This document shows, piece by piece, positions 38,274-49,184 of a DNA stretch of 64,000 bases. The stretch lies in assembly GCF_002079055.1 (NCBI RefSeq), contig NC_047501.1, positions 744,001 to 808,000 of the forward strand. Reading direction: 5' to 3'. The position numbers were made by a program, and so were the translations under genes. The notes under the pieces are model-generated. The model saw only the letters and a program-made list of their open reading frames with translations. It had not been told where the DNA came from and did not search any database. The first letter of the stretch is position 1. Each line of letters begins with the position of its first letter. The stretch comes from Saccharomyces paradoxus (taxonomy: Eukaryota; Ascomycota; Saccharomycetes; Saccharomycetales; Saccharomycetaceae).

Positions 38274-40265
38274 CTATTCGGGTGATTCATCGTCTTCAGC
38301 CTCTGTATCTGTATCAATATCAGTATAATCGCTAGCATCACTTTCGTCATCACTTTCAGTTTCGTCGTCATCAGTAGAATACTCATCGTCTTCCTCAGAA
38401 TAAACTTCCACTTTTTCCACTACAGGCAAATCACGGACCTTCATATTCATAGTAATATCCAGATCTGTGGTGAAATAATCTGTAGATTTAACGATTACTC
38501 TAAAGAAGAAATCACCAACAGTCTCAGGTGCAGGCTGACCTAATGGAATTTTGATGGTTCCGATTTCCCAATCATTTATATCAAACTTCTCATGTTTGGT
38601 CAAATCTAGTTTTATCCTCTTGTCAAAAAAATCTTTGTCATCGTTTAAGTTCTTGTAAGATAGTTTTTCAATGATAATTGGTGTCTGAAGTATTTTACCA
38701 TCTTTTTGAGAACTCACCAGACAGCACCAACTCCCACGTCTCTTTGTAGGGAAAAATGGCGCAAATGAATATGGAACCAATGGCTGCTTGCCCATCATAG
38801 CAAATGGATCTCTTTGGGATTCAAAATCCTGGGGCTCTATTAATTTATCTTCAGGGATCAAGCGAGTTGGTAGCAATGGCTGCTTAGCAGAACGAACTAA
38901 TACTTTCAAAGAAATATATGGGGTAGATAACGGTGTTACTTGATCTTCACCTGGGACAAGGAAGTCTGCCTTTATGATCTTTAGGTTCGGAATATGCGAT
39001 GCAACTCTCAAAGTTTCATTTAACTTTGCTTGATCCTTTATGCCAAGAACCTCACCAATTTTGGCATCTTCCAAAGTAAACAATTTACCCAATGTATGAA
39101 TATCTTTGTTTTCAGTTATGAAATGTTCTTTATCTACGTTAGGCAACTGAAGGATTTGACAGTTTGGTATTAATGGTACAGCCTGAACAATACATTTGAA
39201 GGTATTGATTGCACCTAATGCAATATCCAAATTTCTAAATCCACAAGCAATGTCTAACAAACCATGTAGCAAAGAGTGACATTTAGCCACTATTCTAAAC
39301 TTGGCATTGTTAAGTTTACCACTATCTCTACGGTTGATATGATCTTGTAAAAGTTTTTCAAAATCTGCTGGCTGTAAATCAGGGAAGAACTGTTTGAATT
39401 CATGAGCAAACGATAACCAGTGCAAGATCAAGTCTGTAGTGACAATCTCCGATGGCTTATAGTTGACTAAGTTGCTAACGAAATTAGAGGCCGTCACATT
39501 ATGAATTCCCTTCTTAGTATACGATTGCGTTCTTGCCCACCATCTACTAACAAAATATGGTAAGATTAAACCTAATAGCGCAACATAACAAATTACTAAT
39601 AGTGGAGATGCACTTCCATCCACCAAGAATCTTGGTAGAGCAATACCATGTGAAGTAGATTGTGGACCATCTGGATGACCATATTTCAAATAGTTTTGTC
39701 TAACCAATTCATCAGTAAGAGATTCGTAAGCCTTCGTAATTTGAACATAAGTTTCTTCCATCACGCTTTTTTCATCAGGCGATAGGCCCTTGGCTAATTT
39801 ATCTGGATGGAATTTAACAGAAAGTTTTCTATAAGCAGACTTTATATCTCTATCGGAAGCACTGGTAGAGATACCAAGAATTTCATAAGGGTCAAATAAT
39901 TTTGTGGCTGCATCTTTAATCGCATCATTGCTATTGATCCTTTGCAGAAGAATTGCCACTAAGATCCATCCCACAATAATTATAATATTTCTCTTGCTCC
40001 ATATTTTGGACTTCTTACTACTATTCTTATCAAACTTTCTTCTGAATTGTTTGATTTCATCGCTAGTGTATTCTTCATTCAACTTCTTGAAAACTTCCTC
40101 ATTAAACCCCTTATTACTCCCTGGATTCACATCTTCAGTATTGGACCCAAAGAAAATTTGGTATATTTGAAATAGTGTCATGGGCCCGACGACCATCAAG
40201 ATCCCGGTTAAAATGAAGGACGGCCATGTCTCACTAGCCTCATCATACTCGTAGTTTGTGGGCAT
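38274..40265 (-). CDS. SEC63: Sec63, ER translocation J-domain protein
   Basis: A 663-residue protein, the S. cerevisiae length. Order: a first membrane span (about 15-38), a second (94-107), a lumenal J-domain (about 125-190) with HPD at 153-155 for activating Kar2/BiP, a third span (about 222-242), a cytosolic Brl/Sec63 domain, and a strongly acidic C-terminus (about 617-663, Asp/Glu/Ser) that binds Sec62. It forms the SEC complex with Sec61, Sec62, Sec71 and Sec72 for post-translational import and also supports co-translational import. Confidence 0.97.
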   Translation of the reverse strand: MPTNYEYDEASETWPSFILTGILMVVGPMTLFQIYQIFFGSNTEDVNPGSNKGFNEEVFKKLNEEYTSDEIKQFRRKFDKNSSKKSKIWSKRNIIIIVGWILVAILLQRINSNDAIKDAATKLFDPYEILGISTSASDRDIKSAYRKLSVKFHPDKLAKGLSPDEKSVMEETYVQITKAYESLTDELVRQNYLKYGHPDGPQSTSHGIALPRFLVDGSASPLLVICYVALLGLILPYFVSRWWARTQSYTKKGIHNVTASNFVSNLVNYKPSEIVTTDLILHWLSFAHEFKQFFPDLQPADFEKLLQDHINRRDSGKLNNAKFRIVAKCHSLLHGLLDIACGFRNLDIALGAINTFKCIVQAVPLIPNCQILQLPNVDKEHFITENKDIHTLGKLFTLEDAKIGEVLGIKDQAKLNETLRVASHIPNLKIIKADFLVPGEDQVTPLSTPYISLKVLVRSAKQPLLPTRLIPEDKLIEPQDFESQRDPFAMMGKQPLVPYSFAPFFPTKRRGSWCCLVSSQKDGKILQTPIIIEKLSYKNLNDDKDFFDKRIKLDLTKHEKFDINDWEIGTIKIPLGQPAPETVGDFFFRVIVKSTDYFTTDLDITMNMKVRDLPVVEKVEVYSEEDDEYSTDDDETESDDESDASDYTDIDTDTEAEDDESPE

Positions 40266-40516
40266 TGTGCTGTAGTATGCAGTATATGTGTTTCGCTGTG
40301 AACGCCTTCTTTAATCAGTTACAGTTCACTATTGTTCTAGTCGCATCTTTTGTTCGTTCAGTGATCTTCGACGTGTTCAAGACAAATTTTTCAGAAAACG
40401 CCTTTCCGTGATGAGTGACCAATACGCGTTATAAAAGGGATTGTGTCAGTAATGAACTCAGATTGTGACATCGTAAATCTTTAACGTTAGGAGACAATCA
40501 ATAGTAGAAAGTAAAT

Positions 40517-41350
40517 ATGAGGGCACCACCGTCGCCTAGAAAATCCAGATCTGGTCATTTTCTTTACCTGTATTTTCGACTGCGTCAATTTTTTAGCTGC
40601 CAGAGATTGAAGAGAAGGTGGCATGTCCACAAACTTCACATTCACCAATACAATACTCGCTGGAATTTGAGTCCCCTTTCCGAAACACGCATTGAAGATA
40701 TGATAAATGAACCCTCCAGCTTGTGTCCAGGGAGTTCCAAAAAGAAGCCACTGTTGATAGCAAGGTTTTCAAAGGGTTGCCAAGAATCACCAAGGGTATA
40801 CGTACTGCAAAGGAATAGCTTGTCTCGTTTAAAATTAAGCAAAAGAAAATATGCCCTAAGGTTCTACCACAATGAATTTTTCGGTAAGGATTTAAAGAGA
40901 AAGGATGGAAGTATCTACGGAATTCAACACCAACAGTGCGCAGAAACCGTTAGAAAAATCAAGAAAGTCACAGGAAAACATGCTGACGTAAAAATAATAT
41001 TCCACGATAAGAATACTATAAGAAGTGACAAGCTAGGGATTAGGAATAATAGGAAGTGGACTAGGACCGGCGCTCTTGAAGAAGAAGAAGAAGATTCTTC
41101 TTCAGTATATATCAGATTTTGTGATGATCATTCCCTGAGGGTCAAAGATTATCACTCCTTGCACAAGCATTCTAAAAAAACTTTTTCACAGAAACAAAGT
41201 AACCTTGTAGTTGGAAAATCTGAGTTGCTTGAGAAACTTTTTGAAGAGGAACCGTTGCGGCAGAACAAGGGCGTAGGGAAAAAACCTGGTACGATTAAGA
41301 TACAAGAATTCCAAAATTATCCTATCGTTTCCTTTTCTCGTGTCATTTGA
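40517..41350 (+). CDS. OSW1: Osw1, outer spore wall protein
   Basis: A 277-residue basic protein equivalent to S. cerevisiae Osw1 (278 residues). No enzyme domain, signal peptide or membrane span is evident. In S. cerevisiae it is sporulation-specific and required for assembly of the outer spore wall. Start ATG at 40517 follows an A-rich leader. An acidic run (EEEEED, codons GAA/GAG) sits near residue 195. The promoter is shared with divergent SEC63 (251 bp) and contains TACGCGTT near 40423, an MCB-like sequence. Confidence 0.9.
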   Translation: MRAPPSPRKSRSGHFLYLYFRLRQFFSCQRLKRRWHVHKLHIHQYNTRWNLSPLSETRIEDMINEPSSLCPGSSKKKPLLIARFSKGCQESPRVYVLQRNSLSRLKLSKRKYALRFYHNEFFGKDLKRKDGSIYGIQHQQCAETVRKIKKVTGKHADVKIIFHDKNTIRSDKLGIRNNRKWTRTGALEEEEEDSSSVYIRFCDDHSLRVKDYHSLHKHSKKTFSQKQSNLVVGKSELLEKLFEEEPLRQNKGVGKKPGTIKIQEFQNYPIVSFSRVI

Positions 41351-41506
41351 CAATGGATATATACAAACATAAAATAGCAGGAAGAAAAGCTTCATAAAAC
41401 GAAGAATGCCTACGTGCCATGTATTACATAATCAAACAAAAAACATTTATCAACATACTTTCTTGTACCTACAATATGTATTCTACTCTTATTCTCTCAG
41501 TGCGGT

Positions 41507-43939
41507 TTATTTGTACCCGATATCATTAGTCTCCTCGACAAACAATGCAGCTGACTGATGGAGTACCTTGCCAATGAGGTCGATTTGTTCTTGCGCCCTC
41601 TTCCAGTCATCATCATAAATTGCATCCATTACTCCTGGAAATGTCCAAAAATCTACATCCTCACCATTCTTAGATCTATCTTCCTGTATCAGCGTTGGTC
41701 CAAATAAAATGTTCTTATAAAATGATCTATTAGGTATACCTGCCGGAGAGCATGTTCTTCTACCAATATTAGTCAATTTTTTATTCCACGTCCATCTATT
41801 GATTGAAAGTAAGGAGGGCTCTATACCATCTCCATGTGACCATACTATGTTCTCCCAACCTTGAGTCCATGACGTCCATTCGTTACCGATTTTCTTCCAA
41901 AATAATAAGCCTTTAATTACTGATGTGAAATTTAGTTTCTCAGGATATGCTTGCTCTAATCTTTGTAATCGTTCATCGATATCTTCAACATAATTTATTA
42001 TATCAAAATGAAGTAACGGATCATCAATCAATTCCATACTAATATGCAAAAGATATAGAAGCAAATTCTTGACAGTTTGTTGGTTCTGTTCGCTTTCCAG
42101 CATCTTTTCAACAAGTTCAAATTTATCCTCAGAAGTTTCAGATGGGGTGATACGGTTCCTCGTAGAATCGGAAGATATTACAGACACAGGAATGCCATTT
42201 GCTAGAAATGGGGTCCAGTCACCATAGTGGTGTACGTTATCTACGGATATATCAAAGTTTAAATGCGCATTTCTGTTCCTGAAAAACTTCTTTAATAAAG
42301 GATGAGTCTCAATGCTCAATTTTCCCCCCGTTTTACCATTTTCATATTTTTCACTAGGGGGTATGCCTAACTGACTAATATCAATCAAAGAATAAATTTC
42401 GTCTTTCAATGGAGTTAGCCTTTGCTCAACGAGCTCAGAAGATCCAGCATAATTGAACTCAGAACCACCAAAAGAGATAAAATAGATATTTCTCAATGGT
42501 TTCCAACCAAACTTATATTTTACCTCTTGAAATAATTGTACTATAGATAATAATGCAGCTGTACCAAAATTGGGATAGGTGGTTCCAAAATTAATGGAAT
42601 TTCTTGATGCAGCAATTATTATGGCCTTGTCGGATTGTTCTCTCCCTTCAATTTTACCAACAACATTAGGGACGAAATGCTTTTCCCTGACATTGGTTTG
42701 CAAATCTAAATCGACCAATACGTCACCCATTTTCCCACTATGAATATGATCGTTATTGCCACCATCAACTGTTATTCCGCCAGAAGATAAACGCGATAGT
42801 AGCTCTTGCCCTTGCCGCCTGGAGATCGGGATAGTTGGAATATGAGCTAAACGCCAAAATTCAAGGTCCTTTTCTTCTACAACAGAGCCAAACCGATTTA
42901 GTGTTGACGCATCACCAGTTGAATATTGTGGCAATCCTACAGGCTTAGATTGAACAACGTCTATATTTTCACCATATGGTTCAGATATGAAGATCACAGC
43001 TTTAGCTCCAAATTTCTCAGCAAGTAGTACTTGCTGACTTACTAATTTATCATATTGTAGTAAAAGCACATAGTCTTTTCCATCTTCTATCGTTTTTGAA
43101 TCTTTTAAATTTTGTAAATCGTTTGTTGTACCCTTGCCTGCGTAAATTAAGCTTACTTTGGACAATTTCCCATTCGAGCTTAATGGATTAAAATTTTCCG
43201 TGGAAAGTTTTAAATCGTGCTTTTCATTTTCGTTATCATAATATGAGATTGATACATTGCCTGGATAATTAGAATAAACCAGGTATCCCATTTCCCTTAC
43301 TAATTTCAACCCATTATTGTCAAAAGAGTCCTGAATGTATCGAGTAATTGCTGAATCACCCTTCGTTCCGGATCCATGGGGCATGCTACTAATATATTCC
43401 AAATCTCTCTCAAACTTAGCCAAATCCACGGATTTCTTGGCATATTCGAAAAGTATATCGTGTTGAGAAAACATCCCTTTAGATCCCGATGCCTTTTCGT
43501 TGAGCAAATAGCCACTTGACAAGACATAATATGCAACAAATGACATCAAAATGATGTAAAAGAATCTTCGAAGTATGAAGGGATTTCCGATTTTACTTAA
43601 GTAATAGTCTGCTTTGTCTTGGATGAACTTTGATATTTGGAAGAACGGATGAATAATATTTTCCATTAAAGGTTCCAGGATCTTTTCCTGGAATCCAATA
43701 GAAACCCTCTGTAGATGTGTTCTTTTGTGAATATCATTGCGTGGGTCCTCTATATCAAATTCATAAGAAGGTGGTTCAGTTGGAGGCGTAGTACTAGTGT
43801 CTATGCTATTATTGTTAGAATCAGGAAGAGAATCATCAAAATGTTGATTCATTAACAGGGTATGCGACGAAGATGCAGTGGGTATAGTATTTTCATGTTC
43901 AAGGTTTGTACTTGGCACTGGTTGATAACTGCCCCTCAT
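41507..43939 (-). CDS. TRE2: Tre2, transferrin-receptor-like Rsp5 adaptor
   Basis: An 810-residue single-pass membrane protein. The cytosolic N-terminus has a PPSY motif (56-59) that binds WW domains of the ubiquitin ligase Rsp5. One membrane span (about 126-147) leads to a PA domain and an M28-peptidase-like domain with a C-terminal dimerisation region, as in transferrin receptor. Tre1 and Tre2 act with Bsd2 and Rsp5 in sorting the metal transporters Smf1/Smf2 to the vacuole. It is one residue longer than recalled. I did not verify metal ligands; the family is thought to be non-catalytic. Confidence 0.94.
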   Translation of the reverse strand: MRGSYQPVPSTNLEHENTIPTASSSHTLLMNQHFDDSLPDSNNNSIDTSTTPPTEPPSYEFDIEDPRNDIHKRTHLQRVSIGFQEKILEPLMENIIHPFFQISKFIQDKADYYLSKIGNPFILRRFFYIILMSFVAYYVLSSGYLLNEKASGSKGMFSQHDILFEYAKKSVDLAKFERDLEYISSMPHGSGTKGDSAITRYIQDSFDNNGLKLVREMGYLVYSNYPGNVSISYYDNENEKHDLKLSTENFNPLSSNGKLSKVSLIYAGKGTTNDLQNLKDSKTIEDGKDYVLLLQYDKLVSQQVLLAEKFGAKAVIFISEPYGENIDVVQSKPVGLPQYSTGDASTLNRFGSVVEEKDLEFWRLAHIPTIPISRRQGQELLSRLSSGGITVDGGNNDHIHSGKMGDVLVDLDLQTNVREKHFVPNVVGKIEGREQSDKAIIIAASRNSINFGTTYPNFGTAALLSIVQLFQEVKYKFGWKPLRNIYFISFGGSEFNYAGSSELVEQRLTPLKDEIYSLIDISQLGIPPSEKYENGKTGGKLSIETHPLLKKFFRNRNAHLNFDISVDNVHHYGDWTPFLANGIPVSVISSDSTRNRITPSETSEDKFELVEKMLESEQNQQTVKNLLLYLLHISMELIDDPLLHFDIINYVEDIDERLQRLEQAYPEKLNFTSVIKGLLFWKKIGNEWTSWTQGWENIVWSHGDGIEPSLLSINRWTWNKKLTNIGRRTCSPAGIPNRSFYKNILFGPTLIQEDRSKNGEDVDFWTFPGVMDAIYDDDWKRAQEQIDLIGKVLHQSAALFVEETNDIGYK

Positions 43940-44263
43940 TAAAATTACTTGATCTCAATACCCGGGGGTATTACCTTGGTTTGCAAATTAGTTACGGGTT
44001 TCAGAATAGCCCAAAGCCTGATATATTTCTCTGGTATCCGAGGCACGTTTATGAAACAGACAATTTGTTGGTGTGGGAAGTGTTTGTTTAAATGACCAGT
44101 TCTTACTTGATGCCGTAATTATTAACTAAATTTTCAATATTGTTGGTGGCTTATTGCGAAATAGAGGGAAAAAAAGAAGAAACCTAAATAGTGAGTATAA
44201 AAGAGATTCTGTTAAACGAGAAAGGAAGTAAATCAAAGAAGAAAGGATCATAAACCACACAGA
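43940..44263. other. Divergent TRE2-CDC31 promoter region
   Basis: 324 bp. It includes a 14-of-16 palindrome, AATACCCGGGGGTATT, at 43957-43972 close to TRE2. Nothing else is distinct. Confidence 0.4.
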
Positions 44264-44749
44264 ATGAGTAAGAGCAGGTCGTCGCTACAGTCAGGCCCAC
44301 TTAATAGCGAGCTATTGGAAGAACAAAAGCAAGAAATATATGAGGCGTTTTCATTGTTCGATATGAACAACGATGGATTCCTCGACTATCACGAATTGAA
44401 GGTAGCAATGAAGGCCTTAGGATTTGAACTACCCAAGAGGGAAATACTTGACTTAATAGATGAATATGATAGTGAAGGGCGGCATTTGATGAAGTACGAC
44501 GATTTTTATATTGTAATGGGGGAAAAGATATTGAAAAGAGATCCCTTAGATGAAATAAAGAGAGCATTCCAATTATTCGATGATGATCATACTGGGAAGA
44601 TAAGTATCAAAAACTTGAGGCGCGTCGCTAAAGAATTGGGGGAAACATTGACGGATGAAGAGCTGAGAGCGATGATCGAAGAGTTTGATTTGGATGGTGA
44701 TGGCGAAATCAACGAAAACGAATTCATAGCTATTTGTACCGATAGTTAA
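44264..44749 (+). CDS. CDC31: Cdc31, centrin
   Basis: A 161-residue centrin. EF-hand loops 1 ([12 protein letters not shown], 33-44) and 4 ([12 protein letters not shown], 142-153) are canonical; loops 2 ([13 protein letters not shown]) and 3 ([12 protein letters not shown]) are less regular. Cdc31 binds Kar1 and Sfi1 in the spindle pole body half-bridge to allow duplication, and Sac3 in the TREX-2 mRNA export complex at nuclear pores. The length equals S. cerevisiae Cdc31. Confidence 0.97.
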   Translation: MSKSRSSLQSGPLNSELLEEQKQEIYEAFSLFDMNNDGFLDYHELKVAMKALGFELPKREILDLIDEYDSEGRHLMKYDDFYIVMGEKILKRDPLDEIKRAFQLFDDDHTGKISIKNLRRVAKELGETLTDEELRAMIEEFDLDGDGEINENEFIAICTDS

Positions 44750-44925
44750 TTTGGCTATATATTTAATCTATAAAAATGATTTGTAACTATATTAGTATAC
44801 TCCTATGGGACTCTTGTTTCGTATTTTGAGATTATATCTTGCCTAAGGATGCACTTAAAAGTGAAAAAAAGCCAATCTAATCATGCCTGTAGGACAATAT
44901 TATAAGAGAAAACAAAAACATTGAA

Positions 44926-45582
44926 ATGTCGTGGAGATATGCGTTAAAAAGTTATGTTACTAGTCCAGAAACAATAGATGATGGTACAGTTATATACTTT
45001 GATGACAAAGTGTCCATAATTAAGGACTCGTTTCCTAAATCAGAGTGCCATTTATTGATATTGCCACGATCTATGCAGCTGAGCAGAAGTCATCCCACTA
45101 AAGTAATCGATGCAAAGTTCAAGAATGAATTTGAACCATACGTCGATTCTGCCATTAGTCACGTTTTCCGACACTTTCAAGAAAAGTTTCGAGTGAAGAA
45201 GAGTCATGATGACGAAGACCTCGACTTGGGCGGCGACATATTAGAAGATGAAAACAAGTTTGTGAAAAAATTTGTACGGGTTGGGATACACAGTGTACCT
45301 TCAATGGCCAACTTGCATATACACGTAATATCCAAAGATTTCCATTCTGTAAGATTGAAGAACAAAAAACATTATAATTCATTTAATACTGGATTTTTCA
45401 TTAGTTGGGACGATTTACCAATGACCGGAAAAAAATTAGGCACAGACAAGGACATTGAGACCACGTATCTGAAAAAACACGATTTAATTTGCTGCTACTG
45501 TCAGGAAAACTTTAGTAATAAATTTAGTTCACTGAAAAAACACTTAGAATTGGAATTCAATAGTTATTTTCAGCTCAAATAA
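44926..45582 (+). CDS. HNT3: Hnt3, aprataxin-type DNA deadenylase
   Basis: A 218-residue HIT-domain protein with HIHVIS (131-136) forming the catalytic His motif. A C-terminal zinc finger (CCYC, then KKHLELEF) is typical of aprataxin. Hnt3 removes AMP from 5' ends left by abortive DNA ligation during repair. An acidic insertion (DDEDLDLGGD, about 95-104) interrupts the HIT domain. It converges on RPT4, with 70 bp between stops. Confidence 0.94.
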   Translation: MSWRYALKSYVTSPETIDDGTVIYFDDKVSIIKDSFPKSECHLLILPRSMQLSRSHPTKVIDAKFKNEFEPYVDSAISHVFRHFQEKFRVKKSHDDEDLDLGGDILEDENKFVKKFVRVGIHSVPSMANLHIHVISKDFHSVRLKNKKHYNSFNTGFFISWDDLPMTGKKLGTDKDIETTYLKKHDLICCYCQENFSNKFSSLKKHLELEFNSYFQLK

Positions 45583-45652
45583 GGCAAGCTTTTTTGCATT
45601 CCATTTTGTTACTGATATATACATACCTATACATATACGTGTTTTTCCAACA

Positions 45653-46966
45653 TCATAATTTTTGGTATTCTATAGTGCCTTCCAATTTCTTAACTTCAGC
45701 TACTTTTCTGACTGCTTTCATTAAATCGTCAGGGTTAATGTGATCACGGTCATCTCTTATGGCAAAAAACCCAGCTTCAGTTGCACAGTTACGAATATCA
45801 GCACCATTGAAACCATCACTCATTTTTACAGCAGCCTCAAAATCAAATTCTCCTGTTTTTTTGACTTTTGCAGTATGGATTTTGAAAATTTCTAACCTGC
45901 CGGCTTCATTTGGCAATGGAATCTCAACTTTTCTGTCTAACCTACCGGGCCTTAATAAGGCAGGATCTAAAGTATCTGGTCTATTTGTAGCCATGATGAT
46001 TTTAGTCTGTCCAAGATTATCAAAACCATCCATCTGGGTCAATAACTCCATCAACGTACGCTGGATTTCACGATCTGCTGAAGTACCTTCGCTAAATCTT
46101 CGACCACCAATAGCATCCACCTCATCCATAAAGATAATACAAGGTTCATGTTCCTTTGCATATGCGAACATTTCTCTAATAATACGGGCAGATTCACCAA
46201 TGTATTTATCTACAATACCAGACGCTGGAGAGAAGATGAAGTTGGCACCAATAGTGGCAGCAACTGCCTTTGCTAGTAAAGTTTTACCAGTACCAGGGGG
46301 TCCGTATAGTAGCACACCCTTTGGAGGTTTAATACCGACCCTTTGGAAAATTTCCGGGTTTTTCAATGGTAGTTCTATAACTTCCCTTAATTCTCTGATT
46401 TGCTCAGTCAAACCACCAATACCATCAAAGGTGATTTCCCCTTGTTCAAAACTGGTCATATTATACACCAATGGATCTGTTTCTCTGGGCAAAATTCTCA
46501 TTATAGTCAGAGTGGTGATGTCTAGGGTGACTCTCACCCCTTTCTTTAACTTAGAACGTTCTACTGAATTCCTAACTCCAACAATATAACGTGGGCCTGA
46601 AGAGGCCTTGACTATATACTTCTCTTCAGATAATTCCTTCATAACCTCCCCAATCAATTGACCAATACTTTGCAGAGCTTTTATGTCATTTTCAGTCTTG
46701 TCATATAGCTTCTCTAGATCTCGTATATTTTGACGACGCTGCTTCAACTGATCATCATACCTTCTGTGTTCTAGCAGCTTTCTTTTCAATTGGTTCAGGG
46801 CCTTGTTGTGGGCCTCCTGTTCGGGATCCAATCTAGAAGGTTCCTCTTCACGTTGTCCTTCCGTTTCCTGTGGTTGCTCTGGTTGCTGTCCCTGTGACTG
46901 TTGGGTACGGTTGTCGTTGGGTGTTTCCCCCAATCCTGCTAATAAAGGATCCTGTTCTTCACTCAT
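45653..46966 (-). CDS. RPT4: Rpt4, 19S proteasome ATPase
   Basis: A 437-residue AAA ATPase, same length as S. cerevisiae Rpt4. It has an N-terminal Gln/Glu-rich stretch, a coiled coil (about 50-115), an OB domain, Walker A GPPGTGKT (222-229), Walker [12 protein letters not shown] and the arginine-finger region [12 protein letters not shown]. Rpt4 is one of six ATPases in the 19S base that unfold and feed substrates into the proteasome and also acts in ERAD. A PACE element at 47085-47093 fits Rpn4 control. It is divergent from GCD1. Confidence 0.97.
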   Translation of the reverse strand: MSEEQDPLLAGLGETPNDNRTQQSQGQQPEQPQETEGQREEEPSRLDPEQEAHNKALNQLKRKLLEHRRYDDQLKQRRQNIRDLEKLYDKTENDIKALQSIGQLIGEVMKELSEEKYIVKASSGPRYIVGVRNSVERSKLKKGVRVTLDITTLTIMRILPRETDPLVYNMTSFEQGEITFDGIGGLTEQIRELREVIELPLKNPEIFQRVGIKPPKGVLLYGPPGTGKTLLAKAVAATIGANFIFSPASGIVDKYIGESARIIREMFAYAKEHEPCIIFMDEVDAIGGRRFSEGTSADREIQRTLMELLTQMDGFDNLGQTKIIMATNRPDTLDPALLRPGRLDRKVEIPLPNEAGRLEIFKIHTAKVKKTGEFDFEAAVKMSDGFNGADIRNCATEAGFFAIRDDRDHINPDDLMKAVRKVAEVKKLEGTIEYQKL

Positions 46967-47084
46967 CCTTTTTACTAGTCCCCTTGCTCTTGTCTCCTTG
47001 CTCTTATCTGCTACCTCTGGCTCTAGGGCCTGTTACTAGATTCAACTAACTTCACTATGGTCTTTCAAGCTTCCATTCCCCTTC

Positions 47085-47093
47085 GGTGGCAAA
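47085..47093 (+). promoter_or_regulatory. PACE (Rpn4-binding) site
   Basis: GGTGGCAAA is a perfect proteasome-associated control element, 119-127 bp upstream of the RPT4 ATG. Rpn4 drives coordinated proteasome gene expression. The site also lies 162-170 bp upstream of GCD1, so both genes could be affected. Confidence 0.85.
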
Positions 47094-47254
47094 TTCCACT
47101 TACCGGAAGGTCACCCGCCTGTCGCAAAATTTTTCACTTCTCATCACTATATTGAAATATAACAATAAAGTACTTCACGATGGAATTGAAAGGGCTGGAT
47201 ACTGTGCTGACCTAAAACTGCCACGCCCACTCGCCTCTCCCTATTGTCGCAGTA

Positions 47255-48991
47255 ATGTCAATCCAAGCTTTTATCTTCTGCGGTAAAGGTTCTAATCTGG
47301 CTCCCTTCACCCAGCCAGATTTTCCATTCCAAACGCAGAACAAAGACAGTACAGCTGCCACAAACGGTGACAAACTTAATGAATTAGTTAATAGCACCCT
47401 AGATTCAACTGTAATAAACGAGTTCATGCAATATTCAACGCGCTTGCCCAAGGCTCTTTTGCCCATCGGTAATAGACCCATGATTGAATACGTCTTGGAT
47501 TGGTGTGACCAAGGGGATTTCAAAGAGATCAATGTGGTCGCACCCGTTGACGAAATCGAATTAATTGAAAGTGGACTGACTTCGTTTCTGTCCCTAAGAA
47601 AGCAACAGTTTGAGTTAATTTTCAAGGCTTTATCGAATTCCAACCACAGCCATCACTTGCAAGATCCTAAGAAAATCAATTTCATCCCTTCGAAAGCAAA
47701 TTCTACAGGTGAGTCCTTGCAAAAAGAGCTTTTGCCTAGAATCAATGGCGATTTTGTAATCTTGCCCTGTGATTTTGTCACAGATATACCTCCACAAATC
47801 TTGGTCGATCAATTTAGGAATAGGGATGATAACAATCTAGCAATGACCATCTACTATAAGAACTCTTTGGATAGTAGTATCGATAAAAAACAACAGCAGA
47901 AGCAGAAGCAACAGCAATTTTTCACTGTATATTCAGAAAACGAGGACTCAGAGAGACAGCCAATATTGTTGGACGTCTACTCTCAAAGAGACGTCACAAA
48001 GACTAAATATCTACAGATCAGATCTCATTTGTTGTGGAACTATCCAAATTTAACCGTATCTACTAAGTTACTGAACTCATTCATCTATTTTTGTTCTTTT
48101 GAACTTTGCCAATTGCTAAAATTAGGGCCGCAATCAATGTCAAGACAAGCTTCGTTTAAGGATCCGTTTGCTGGAAACCAACAACAACAAAATCCTCCTA
48201 CCACTGATGACGATGAAGATCGTAATAATGATGATGACGACGACTACAAACCTCCGGTTGCATCTATCCAACCCACGTACTTCAAGAAAAAGAACGATCT
48301 GATCTTGGACCCAATAAACTGTAATAAATCACTAAGTAAAGTTTTTAGAGATTTATCTCGTCGTTCATGGCAACATTCCAAACCGAGGGAACCAATAGGT
48401 ATCTTTATTCTACCAAACGAAACCTTGTTCATCAGAGCCAATAACTTAAATGCTTACATGGACGCTAATAGATTTGTACTAAAGATAAAATCACAAACGA
48501 TGTTCACGAAAAATATACAAATTCAATCCGCCGCTATTGGTGCTGATGCTATAGTAGATCCCAAATGCCAGATCTCAGCTCATAGTAACGTCAAGATGTC
48601 TGTTGTGGGTACTCAGGCCAATATCGGTTCCAGGTGTCGTATTGCCGGGTCTCTCTTGTTTCCTGGAGTCCATCTTGGTGACGAAGTAATTCTGGAAAAT
48701 TGTATTATTGGACCCATGGCAAAAATCGGTTCTAAGTGTAAACTCAGCAATTGTTATATTGAAGGCCATTATGTCGTGGAGCCTAAAAATAACTTTAAAG
48801 GTGAAACACTCGCCAACGTTTATCTGGATGAAGATGAGGAGGACGAGTTAATATATGATGATAGTGTTATTGCTGGCGCAAGTGAAATCGCAGAAGAAAC
48901 TGACAGCGATGAGAGAAGCGATGAAGATTCCGATGATAGTGAATATACCGATGAATACGAATATGAAGACGATGGGTTATTTGAACGTTAA
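47255..48991 (+). CDS. GCD1: Gcd1, eIF2B gamma subunit
   Basis: A 578-residue protein, the S. cerevisiae length. The N-terminal nucleotidyltransferase-like fold (LPKALLPIGNRPMIEYVLDW) is followed by a C-terminal left-handed beta-helix of hexapeptide repeats (about 425-510). Low-complexity insertions, Gln/Lys-rich near 208-220 and Asn/Gln/Asp-rich near 306-332, interrupt the first domain. An acidic tail (about 525-575) follows. With Gcd6 it forms the catalytic subcomplex of eIF2B that exchanges GDP for GTP on eIF2. Confidence 0.96.
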   Translation: MSIQAFIFCGKGSNLAPFTQPDFPFQTQNKDSTAATNGDKLNELVNSTLDSTVINEFMQYSTRLPKALLPIGNRPMIEYVLDWCDQGDFKEINVVAPVDEIELIESGLTSFLSLRKQQFELIFKALSNSNHSHHLQDPKKINFIPSKANSTGESLQKELLPRINGDFVILPCDFVTDIPPQILVDQFRNRDDNNLAMTIYYKNSLDSSIDKKQQQKQKQQQFFTVYSENEDSERQPILLDVYSQRDVTKTKYLQIRSHLLWNYPNLTVSTKLLNSFIYFCSFELCQLLKLGPQSMSRQASFKDPFAGNQQQQNPPTTDDDEDRNNDDDDDYKPPVASIQPTYFKKKNDLILDPINCNKSLSKVFRDLSRRSWQHSKPREPIGIFILPNETLFIRANNLNAYMDANRFVLKIKSQTMFTKNIQIQSAAIGADAIVDPKCQISAHSNVKMSVVGTQANIGSRCRIAGSLLFPGVHLGDEVILENCIIGPMAKIGSKCKLSNCYIEGHYVVEPKNNFKGETLANVYLDEDEEDELIYDDSVIAGASEIAEETDSDERSDEDSDDSEYTDEYEYEDDGLFER

Positions 48992-49184
48992 TATAAACAT
49001 ACGTATGTTTCCCCCATCCCTTTCAATAAGGGACCAGGTAAATAGACAAAATTAGAAGCGTTATTATGCATTTATTCATGGGATTTAAAAAGAACACAAT
49101 TATGCTCAAGTAAATTAACATGTTGTATTAATACGTAGCATTTTACACATCTATTTCCTATATTATGTTATGTTAATTGTTGAA

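Noticed and set aside
45759-46589. 276-codon plus-strand ORF opposite RPT4
   Set aside because: It is an antisense shadow of a highly conserved AAA ATPase; the openness comes from RPT4 codon bias.
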